Shown piece by piece: positions 51,901 to 63,900 of a stretch of DNA of 64,000 bases. The notes beneath the pieces were generated by a model. That model ran no database searches, was not told where the DNA came from, and saw only the letters and a program-made list of their open reading frames with translations. The stretch is from Lycorma delicatula. Lineage: Eukaryota > Arthropoda > Insecta > Hemiptera > Fulgoridae. Every line of letters starts with the position of its first letter. Within the stretch, counting starts at the first letter, position 1. The stretch covers positions 75,951,189-76,015,188 of the forward strand of contig NC_134455.1 of NCBI RefSeq assembly GCF_047948215.1, in the 5' to 3' direction. The position numbers and the translations under genes are program-made.

Positions 51901-54900
51901 AAAAACAGACCAACTAGGGTCTGAAAACAAACTAGAAGCCCTGGTGGAAAAACTAAAAGAAATAGCATCAGAAATTGCACTGCCAGATAACCAGATAAAA
52001 AAAGTAAACACCAGTGGTGGAACATTATCTGTGATCAAGCACTGGCAAACAAACACAAGGCTTGGTTGATATTCCAATCAAGAAAGACAGAAGAGAACCA
52101 ACAAAAACTAAGAAAGAAAACTCGCACAAAAAATAATCCAAAATCAAAAGAGGGAGTATCACAAGAAATTACTAGAACAGACTGAGGAAGACTTCCATAA
52201 AAATAATACAAGACAATATACAAAAACTCTAAACTGAAGAACACTACATTTAATGCCCCAACACTAACGTTAAGAAATTCAGAAGGAAATCTGGCACACA
52301 CTGATAAATAAAATGCCAACATCATGAGAGAAAGCTTTAGAAAACTTCTGAATTGTGAAGAACCAAAAGAACTTCTGGAAATAAACACAAATACCCAGAT
52401 TAAAACACCAAGAGAAAACATCCTTCCACCAACATTAGCAGAAGTAAAGATAGCTCTGAAGCAAATGAAAAACAACAAAGCAAGTGGAGAAAATTTCCTG
52501 ACTGCAGAATTATGGAAGAACGCGTCAGAAAAAGTACACAGAAATCTCCACAAAGAAATGGTAAAAATATGGCACAAAAAGGAATTTCCGGAAGAATGGA
52601 AAACCGCAATAATCCACCCTTTACATAAAAAAGGTGATAAAACCAACCCTGACAACTATAGGGGAATTTCCTTACTAGATTGCACTTAAAAAATTCTATC
52701 AAGAATAATTTACAACAGTATCAAAGACCAACTGGAACAAGAACTAGGGGAATACCAAGGGGGATTTAGACCATGGCGAGGCTGCCCAGAACAAATTCTA
52801 AATTTAAAATTAATTATAGGGTATCATAAACTAAGGAATAAACAACAGGTAGTGACTTTTATTGTTTTCAAGAAAGCATATGATTGTGTACATCGAGAAT
52901 CCCTGCTAAAAATCCTGAGAAATTTAGGGCTTCACCTAAAACTAGTCAAAATCATCGAACTAACACTAACGGATACCAAATCCAAGGTTAAATTCAGGGG
53001 AGAAATATCTGATCCATTCGACATCAAAACAGGACTGAGACAAGGAGATGGACTGTCACCGCTTTTATTCAACTGTGCCCTTGAATATATAATACGGGAT
53101 TGGAAAAAATTAAATAAAGACAACGTTAAAATTGGAAAAGGTATCTCAGTAAATTACCTAGGCTTTGCGGACAATTTAGCCCTACTATCCCAAAATATAG
53201 AAGAGGCCAGATACCAACTGTCAACACTGGAAGAGATTGCAGGAAAAATCGGTTTAAAAATTCCATATGAAAAAACCAAAATTATGGTGAGAGACCCACT
53301 ATGCATAAAGTAAAAATAAACAATAATGACATAGAACTAGTAGAAAACTTTAAATATTTGGGGGAAAACATCACGCCCAACCTCCAAGAAAATCCAAACT
53401 GGAATGAAAGAATAAATAAACTCATCAAAGCCACAATAAAAACACAAAACATCTATAACAAAAAATGCATGTCCATAAACACAAAAATAAGACATTATAA
53501 CTCAGTTATCCAACCAGAAATGCTTTACGGATGCGAAACCATATTTGGACCGTACCAGACAAGGTTTACCGACAAACTGGAAAAGATTGAAAGACAGATT
53601 CTACGACGCTGCATCGGGAAAAACATTAAAAAAGACAAGATTTGGAGAATTATTCCAAACGAAGAGATTTACAAAACTATCATCCTGATAACTAATAAAT
53701 TTAGAAAGAAGAAAATTTCCTTTCTAGGACATATTTTCAGAATGGAAGAGACCAGACTTATCAGACGGATAATAGAACTTTTCTGGAACAAGAAAAGCAG
53801 ACCGAACTGGTTATATGAAGTACAGAAAGACATGGAGGAATTAGACATCACCCGTGAAAACCGGAAACTATGAGAAATTAAAAAATAAAGAAACAAGATT
53901 CCTATCAAAACCCAAGAAAACAATAAGCCGGGTGTACTCTGAACAAGAAAGGGCAAGAAGATCTGAAACCTTTAGAAATTACTGGCAAAAAAGAAAAGCT
54001 GAAAAACAACAAATCAGCAAGAAAAGAAAGAACTTGCCAAAAAAATGGATCACTTAATTAAAGTGATCCATTATGGTCTTAAAAGTAATAAAAAAAAAAA
54101 AAAAAAAAAAAGGTAATATTTGTATGTGTGTGGACTGATTTGTATGGATTTTTGTAAAAAAGTCTGCATTGTCCAGAGAAGGTTTAAAGCTATTGAAAAC
54201 CTCGATCTGAACAGTAGAAAGAAAGTTAGGAATATTTTGAACCAACTATATGTTTAGAGAGTACCTTGAATTAAATCCGATAGGTAGTACTGTTTTGACA
54301 TTTGGATTTATTTACATTCTTTTATAAAGTGAAAGGCTAAATTTTGTTAAGTTCGATAATGTTCAGTAACTTAATGTTTTATCAAACTTTCATATGTGTT
54401 CATTTAACCTGTACATATATAAATATATATATACTCAAATCTAGCAATAGCAATGCTTTGCTATTGCTAAATTTGAGGTCTGCTAGTAATCAAATACATC
54501 TTTCTTCATCAATTTGCCTCAACACCTCTTCATTTGTCACTATCCATCCATCTGATTTTTAACATTCTCCTACAGCACCACATTTCAAAAGCTTCTAATC
54601 TTTTCTTCTCAGGTACTCCAATCATCCAAGTTTCACTTCCATATAAAGCTACACTCCAAACATATACTTCCAAAAATGTTTACCTGATGTTTAAATTAAT
54701 TTTTGATGTAAGCAAATTATGTTTCTGATTGAAAGCTCATTTCACCTGTGCTATTTAGCATTTTACATCACTCCTGCTTCATCCCCTTTTAGTAATTCTA
54801 CTTCCCAAATAACAAAATTCTTCTACCTCCATAATCTTTTCTCTTCCTATTTTTATATTCACTAATCATCTAACATTATTTCTACTACAATTCATTACTT

Positions 54901-57900
54901 TTGTTTTGTTCTTGTTTATTTTCATGCAGTAATTCTTGTGTAGGACTTCATTCATGCCATTCAATGTTTCTTTTAAATCTTTTTTACTCTCAGCTAGAAT
55001 TACTATATCATCAGAAAATTGTAGCATCTTTATTTTTTCACCTTGCACTGTTTAGAATTTAAATTGTTCTTTAACATCATTAATTGCTAGTTCTATACAA
55101 AGATTAAAAAGTAAAAGGGATAGGGAACATCCTTGTCGGACTCCCTTTTTTTTATGGCTTTTTTCTTATGTTCCTCAATTATTACGTTGTAGTTTGGTTC
55201 CTGTAAATGTTAGCAATTGTTCCTATCTCTATACTTGAGCCCTAAATTTTTATTTAGGGTTGCTGAACATTTTATTAAAGTCTACGTTATCAAATGCTTT
55301 TCTAAGTCTATAAATGCCATGTCTGTTTGTTTGTTTTTTTAATCTTTTTTCTACTAATCCACCGGGTTAGCCTAGTGGCGAACACGTTTCAGAAATCAGC
55401 TGATTTCAAAGTCGAGAGTTCCAATGTTCAAATCCTAATAAAGGCATACTTTTAACGGATTTGAATACTGGATCACGGATACCGGTGTTTTTTGGTGGTT
55501 GGGTTTCAATTAACCATACAACTCAGAAGTGGTCGACCTGAGATTGTACAAGATTACATTTCATTTACACTCAAATATATCATCCTCTGAAGTAATACCT
55601 GACTGTGATTTCTAGAGGCTAAAGAGGAAAAAAATCTTTTTTCTATTAATAATCTGAGCACTAAAATTGGTTCCCTTGTTTCTACACTTTTCTTGAAACC
55701 AAATTGGTCTTCTCCTAATACTTCTTCTACTCTCCTCTCACAGAAGATTTTTTATGCATGTGTAGTTAAGCTAATTGTTCTGTATTCTTCACATTTATCT
55801 GCTCCTGTTTTCTTTTGTATCATGACAATAATACTCTTTTTGAAATCTGATGGAACTTCCACTTTTTTGTAAATATTACAAAACCAGTTTGTATAATCTA
55901 CCTATCGCTTCCTCACCTACACTGCACAGTAATTCTGCAGGAATCCTGTCTATCCTAAGAGCCTTTTGCCATTCAAATCTTTTAGTGATCTATTAAATTC
56001 AGATCTCAGTATTGTATCTCCCTTTTCATCCTCTTCGATTTCCTCTTCTTCCTCTATAATATTGGTTTCTAACTCATTTCCTCCATATAACTCTTCAATA
56101 TATTCCACCCACCTATCAACCTTTTCTTTCGTATTACAAATCAGTGTACCATCTTTATTTAATACATTATTAGATTTTAATTTATGTAACACAAAATTCT
56201 CCTTAACTTTACTGTATGCTCCATCTATTTTACCAATGATCATTTATTTATTTCTCCACTTTTGAACACTTTTCTTTAATCCACTCTTCTTTTGCTGATT
56301 TGCACTTCCTGTTTATAGTATTTCTTAACTGTTACTAAATTACTTAATTGTCACTGTATTTCTAAATTGTCCTTCTTCATCACTAGCATTCTTATACTTT
56401 CTACGTTCATCCATCAGCTGTAATATATCCTCTGACGTTCAAGGTTTTCTAACCAGTTCTCTTTGTTTCGCCTAAGTTCACTTTTGCTGATTTAAGACTT
56501 TTCTTTTTAATATTCTCCCATTCTTCTTCTATATCTTCTACCTTATCATTTTTACTCAGACCTCTTGCAATGTCCTTCTCAAAAATCTTCTTTACCTCCT
56601 CTTCTTCAAGCTTCCCTGATTCCACTGATTCATCTGACACTTTTTTTCTGGTTTTTAAACCCCAATTTATATTCCATTATCACTAAATTATGGACGCTAC
56701 CAATGTCTGCTCCAGAATATGCTTTGCAGTCGACGAGTTGATTTCTAAATCTAATAATACAATACAGAATGGAATCAAATTAGGCAGATTAAAAGAGAGA
56801 TCGACTGTTTGGCTTTTACGGACAACATAGCAATATTGGCAAAAAACACAATAACAACAAAAATACAAATAGAAACACTACATAAAAAAAAACAAACCAG
56901 GATTAGAGATTTATACAAGAAGTCAAAAATGATGATATAAAACTCATGCCAGCCTCCGTGGTGCAAGTGGTACCATCTCGGCCTCTCATCCGGAGGGCCC
57001 GGATTCAAATCCCAGTCTAGCATGGCATTTTTCATTTGTTACAAAATTCCATTTCCATATCCCATGCACATGCTTCAAGCTTTTGTGGCGATATCATTAG
57101 GTAAAAAAAAAGAAAAACAATATAGAAAAATGTTAGAAACTAAATATGGTATAGTAAACAGGAACGAAAAGTTCAAATATCTTGGAGAAATAATAACCCT
57201 AACAGATCTTCTGAAACAATAATTAAGATAGAACAGGAGAATGGAACTAGCATTCCAACTCTGCAGAAAAATCTGCAACAAAAAGTCTACTTTAATAAAT
57301 GTAAAAACCAGACAGTATAACACTACAATCATGCTTGAAGCACCCTATGTCATAAAATGTGTATACCCTTAGACAAAAAAAAAAACCTGGAAGACAAAAA
57401 GAAAATGGAAAGAAAAATTTTAAGAAAGATTTTTTTCTGGGCAAAAATCAGTTTCGTGTTATCATTGCCTGAAAAACAAAAGCATGAAATATAAAAATAA
57501 AATATAAAATCTAATAAGACAACAACAATATTAAAACAAAATAGAAACTTAACGTAGAACTTTAAAATCAAAATTAAAGCCCAAACTAAAATACTAAAAA
57601 CAAAGACAAAATAAAAAACTTATATGTAAAATATTAATACTTCGGAGAAATAAAAATGCCTGGTCCAAAACTTCTTCATAATATTAGAATCTTTATTATC
57701 CTAGAAAGATTCTAGAAGCAATCAAGACTGATAGAAACTATAAACTAACATCAAACACAGAATCTTCAAAAATATTAAGGAAATCACTACAAACTTTAGG
57801 AAAAGTAAATTACCATCTTCTGGACATGTTAGAAGAATGAATGAAAACAGAATATAAAAGAAAATTTTGAATTTTATAAAAAAACAGAAAAACACAGACT

Positions 57901-60900
57901 AACTGATACAAAGGACATAAATGAACTAGACAGAGAAACCTAAAAAAAAAGAAAAAAAACAATCCAACAGATCCAAAAGAAAGACCAAAAACACAAATGG
58001 GAGAAGAAAAAATTCTCCCTGAAGATGAAAAATTTCAGGGAAAATAATTTTATTTAATGTGGTCCATAGTGTCTAAAACAAAAAAATAAAAATAAAAAAA
58101 TAAATTATACATCATTAATGTTACCAGTAGAAACTGCTCCTGGGCATAGCTCATGCAATATAAAAGAAAGCTATAATAAAAATAGCTAGGTTGGTTACTA
58201 CAATACATAGAACACTAGATTTCCTTACAAGATGAAAAACAGTTTAAACCTTTAAAATTCATGACTACAATAAATCTACAAAAAATTTGAATAAAAAATA
58301 TAAGTATTAAAAATAATAAAATGACAAAAATCATAAATATAATTAGTATATGTCACTTCCCTCATGCAGAAAATATATTGAATGAATAAAAAAGGTAATA
58401 GTCTGTTTTCATCTCAATATTACAAATATTTCCAGGTTGTGAAGATTTATGAGAAATTTTAGACACTATTTAAACAAAAAAATAAAATGATCAACTACAT
58501 AAAAATAAGCTAACTATAACATTCATGCATTTTAATAAAAATGATTAATACTACAGTATATGATATTTAAAATTTGACAATTAGGATGTCAATTTTACTA
58601 ACAGAGACCAACATAGTTTTGAAACTTTATTAACAAAGCAATAATTATAATTAAAATAAATACAGTTTATTCATTCTTTGTTTCTATCAAGTCTAACTTT
58701 TAGTTAGTCTTTTTCTCTTCCACTAAGTAAATTCCTTAGATGTCTATTTTTTCATAAAAAGAGCTATTTTTTAATATAAAAGAAAAACAACTACGTAAAA
58801 TAGTACAAACTAATGCTTGTAAAAGATTATAAAATAATAATAACAGTGGAGTAAATAATAGTATAAAATTAAATAATTAAGTATTTTTTTGAGTAACAGT
58901 CTGTTTGTCTGAAAGGTAGATGCCTGTGAGGCCCCAACAGTCCAAACCTCTTGGACACCAATGGTTTTATTTTTTTTCTTATGGTACAATATATTATTTT
59001 AAAAATTGGTTGGAATATTTCAATACTTCTAATTAACACAAAAGCAAAGGAGAAATGGCTTACAGGCAGATGCTCACATTCATAAGATTTAGAAGAAAAT
59101 AATGGTATGAACTACTGTATAAAAAATAAAAATAATAACACAGGAAAAATGGAGAAAGATTACAGACACTAAAGAAACTGACCCTAAAGATGTCAAAATG
59201 TTATACAAGGAGGAAGAAGAGATACATATAGAAAGATGAAAGAAATGTAGGAAGGAACTTAGTAGTCCAACAGAAAAAATACATATACTTATGTATTTTT
59301 TCTGACATTATTATCAATATCCACCAGCTGTTCTAACCAGAACTGCTTACTGTAACAACTCAACTCCATCTACTATTAAAATATTACAGAAATCAGATAA
59401 TCGTGAAGGAGGAATGTGGCAGACAAATTAATAATAAATAGAAAAGAAGGATAACATGCATCAAACCAGTAAAATGATTAAAAAATAAAATTTATATTCT
59501 GATAAGAGCAATATCTGGTTATAAATTATAATAAAACTAATTTTAAAAAATAATAAAAAATACATAAAATTAACTAAAAAAAGTATTAACATTGTAGAAT
59601 AATAATAATTAGTAAGACTTAACAAAATCTTGGAAACAGCCATTTATTAACTATGGGAGAATTCCTGGATTACAAGATTTTTTTTTTAGGATTTGTATAA
59701 TTTGTAATAATAAAAAAGATTACTTTCATATATGTTACTTGCAGAATATGAGGGGGGTCCAAAAATAATGGGAATTGTATTTTGTGGGAGGATAGTGAAC
59801 ACTTCTACTACTGGAAGAGTCTAGGCATAATCCTTTCAAGTAAATACATGAGGTGATACCATCCCGAGAGTTATTATAGAAGAACAATGAATTTTTAATA
59901 GAGAACTATTTTCTGATTTGCCTAAAACATGAAGGTTAAAAATCATGAACCCGCAACTGTCAAGTTTTGTTTCCTTTTTTGAAAAAACAAGACGTAAACA
60001 CTTGATATGATTCAGAAATCCTACATAGAAAATGCGATGAACAATATATGTTTACGAATGGTTTTCATGCTTTTGAAATTTGGCTTCAAAATTGGCTAAA
60101 CAGGCCAATTTTGAAGTCTTTCATAGAAAAGACACATCCTATCCACTTATCATTCTCTCTTTTATCTTGAAACCAATCAGTAAAATTTTGACTAGCTTAA
60201 TAACATGTTGATACTAGTATTACACACAGTAATATGTTTTTATTAAGAGTTACTTTTTTTTGAAAAACCAATCCAGATGATATAATGGCTTACAACTGAT
60301 TTCTATATCAGCTATTCTTGGGTTCAGTTATCAACAAGGGTCTGGGACCTTCTTTATCTATCACTTCATTCATATCATCTTTCTCATTAAATGTATATGA
60401 GAAGATCCAAGATCATAATAATAAATATTGTCTCAGGTAAATTCTGCTGCAACTCATTAATTCAATGTTGATTCTTTCAATGAGAGGTTATACTTCAGCA
60501 CTAATATAAGATTTTATAACTGTAATAACACATTTCATTTTTAACTATAGAAAATTATTCACAATTCTTGCTTTTTTTGATACTTAACAAAAAAAATTGT
60601 ATATATCTGAAAACTATGACACAACCACCAATCTATTGTTAAAAAATTTGCTTTACTAAATTTCTTAACAAGTTTTAAAATTAAATATTAATATAATTGT
60701 TAATTCTTTGGGTAAATGATCACATCCTCAATAAATACTATATTTTTTTTAAGCATTTTATAAAGTAAACTGTGACTGTTGCGACGTCGACGGGACGCCC
60801 TTGTTCAACAGTGTTGCGGTAGATTTTAGAGTGAGGGTTGACTGTATGTATTCATAGGTGATGAATGAAAACAACACCTTGTTGATTGAAGGATCGTTTA

Positions 60901-63900
60901 ATTGTACGCCATCTTGGCGGTTTAAAACAATTTTGTAACATAACACTTGTAACTTATAAGTTAACTTTTTGGTAGCAAACATAAGCTAAATAAAACTTAA
61001 AGTAATGTTCATCCGAACAAGAATTGAGAGAGTCCATCTGGACACGACCGCCTTGGGTCAGGTATGAGTACAGACTGGAATAAGATTCTACATATAGTGC
61101 TAGAGGGAGCATCTTGTGACATAGAGTGGCATGATGGTCTGGTGACCGTAGTTTGCTGTGGGTACCCTAGCCACCGCTAGGTTTCAGCTCCCAATGGCAA
61201 GAAGGGATGAAAACATAGCAATGACAAAGAAAATTTTTAAACACGTCTCAGTTACTAATCAGAGAAATGTTTAGCTATGTGAGCAGATCAATTAATAATT
61301 CAACTAGTAATTAAAGTGTTGAAAGACTTCTTCTACTAGTATTACAGTTACCTCCAAAACCATCATTATAGTTGTTGAATAATCTTATAACTTATTATTC
61401 TTAAATTGAACAAGAGAATCTGTGAACTGTAATCGGTCTTAAAACCTGTTACAAATATGAGAATAAAAAAAAATGGTAGCTGGTATAAAGTGATAGATAA
61501 CTTAAAACAGAGATTTATTATGTACTTATGACATCACTGATCTAAAATCAACCCTTTAACTTGCAGATAAGGTTTTAATAGATGTGTAATATTTTCTTCC
61601 CAGTATTTACCTTATAGGGATATCACTGAACAGAACCAGTAGTGTTTTCAGCTTAAAAACTACTACTAATTAAGTATAAATAATTTCCAATTAAGTTTGA
61701 TTATTCATCTGAAACTGTTATATATCATACAAAAGACAAAACTTTACCGTTAGCCAACTATCCAAAATGTCTTGCATGGATATCAATTTTTCTTCCCATT
61801 TTTGCATTTCATTCTCAAAAGCTTTCACATAAGGAGAACCTCGCATTGTCTGAGCCTTAAGAATATTGTCATCTAACATAACTTGTATATCATCCACAGC
61901 AGATAAGATACTAACTCCAGTTTCCCTTTAATTATAAATTATAATTTAATTATTCAAGAAATCAAACAAAATTCATAAAATTTTAATTTGTTTAAATCCA
62001 TAATTATAAATTTCTTATTTACTTAGAAATAAATAACAATAATATTTAAAAAATAGTATTTTTTTTAAAATTGAATTCATAATAATTCTTGGAAATTAAA
62101 ATATTTTTCTTATTTCTTAAAACAAATGGAGTTTTTTTACCAATAGTTAAAAAATAGTCCTTTTTTCATATAAATTGTTGTAAATAAAGTGTTCAGTGAA
62201 TGTAAAAACTATTAGCTAAATATTTTCAGACTGCAATTATACTCTGAATTTTTAGAAAAATAACTCATTAAAAAAAACAAAATGTTCTTTTCTATTCAAT
62301 ATTTTTTATTATTATTCAGTAGAAATAAAAAAACAAATACTTAATCTAACAATTAAAAAATTGAATTAACTTTTGTGAATACTCTTTCAACATAGACAAT
62401 GAAATTTTTTTTTGTAGATACTCTGAAAATTAACTGTGTTTATTTTTACCAGTAAGAAAGTAAGAATACATTATAATTTTAAGATGTTGCCAAACCATTA
62501 GTTTCATTATCTAATTAAACAGATTATAATAATTTATATTCTTTCAATGACTGAAATGGCAAACTCTAAAACTACAATTTTAAAGTTTAACTTGAAAATG
62601 GTAGAAGAAGCAGAGATCTATGCTAAATTACACTACAAAGATCATATAAAAAATAAAGCAGTAAGAAAAACAATTTTTTTATATTAATTTAAACAAAATT
62701 TTTAAATTTGGAAAAACTATTTGAGATTTTCATAATGTTTGTATTTTTTCTAGTGTTTACACTTAAACTCATTTCCTTACTTTAGTATTCTCTTCATCAA
62801 TATTTGTAATTTTATTTTATTTCCTCAAACTTCTACTTGATCTCCTGCAAATCTAATTGTTTTTTATTTTTTCTTTGGATTATAATGGCACCATTGTAAT
62901 CAACAACAACTTGTTTATCTCATTCTCATAAATATTGAATAAAAGTAGAAACATCCAAATCCTTGTTTTACACACCCCTTCTAATTTTATACTTAGTGTT
63001 TGTACCCTTAATCCTTACTGCAACTTTTCATTTGGTGAATAGTTCCTTCAAAAACATCTTCTCTCCAGTCCATACCCTTTCCTTTCAGGATTTTTAGAAA
63101 CTAGCTTTTTAAAACCAGAGCTTTTTAAAAGAAATAATAAAAATAGATTCTAATGCTTTATCAAATGCTTTTATTAGAACTAATTCAATATTTTACTAAA
63201 AATAGCAATGGTTATATAATTGTGGTAATGATTATGGCAATGATTGTAAAAACTTCAGTCAAGTTTTATGCCACCAAAAAAAATAATAAGATGAAATTGC
63301 TTGGAATCAATGATGGAGTAGGGTGCTGTAAAAAAAAAACATTCAATTAAATAGGATGGTTTAATCAACATAAACATTATAGGACAAATTCACAAGATAT
63401 CTAGATAGGGTGAAGGGTTAGATTTTTACCTTAGTTCTGACTTGTTTCTTTTGATTCTAGCACACTAACTAACTTTAAGCTTCTGTTAGATATTAAACTA
63501 GTAAGCAGCTGTGAGTAGTTAATGATTAACACCTTCCTGGTAGAAATAAACAAAATGACATAGAGTCAAAGACAAATCAGAAAGCTTTTAGATCAATATA
63601 ACTACCACAGTTAGACATTACAGAATATTTAATGCATTGCCTTACTTTTCTAACTAAGTTGTAATATTAGAGAGGAATAAAGTAAAAGGAGACTTGTATA
63701 CGTAGAAAAAAAATGTTTATTCATCTCTAGTTTAAATGTTTTTTCGTCCCTAGGAATTTAATCAAACTTTTTGTGGTTTTTCTTCTTTTTTTTACAATTA
63801 GAATATCATACAAAATTTATCTCAAACCTGTATGGAAGAAGTTCAAAGCAGACATCCACCCAATCAGACTTCATTTTCTTGAGATTTTTCTCCAGCGTAT

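Noticed and set aside
51703..52655. Two minus-strand frames of 124 and 206 codons
   Set aside because: They are hydrophobic antisense shadows of LINE family 3 on the plus strand.
56948..57026. tRNA gene
   Set aside because: Box A and box B are good, but the acceptor and anticodon stems do not pair, and an almost identical head at 31.64 kb sits in repeat context. Called as a SINE.
59459..59490. Fourth RTE-like copy (3' end)
   Set aside because: Only about 20 bases resemble the family's 3' end, and nothing upstream matches.
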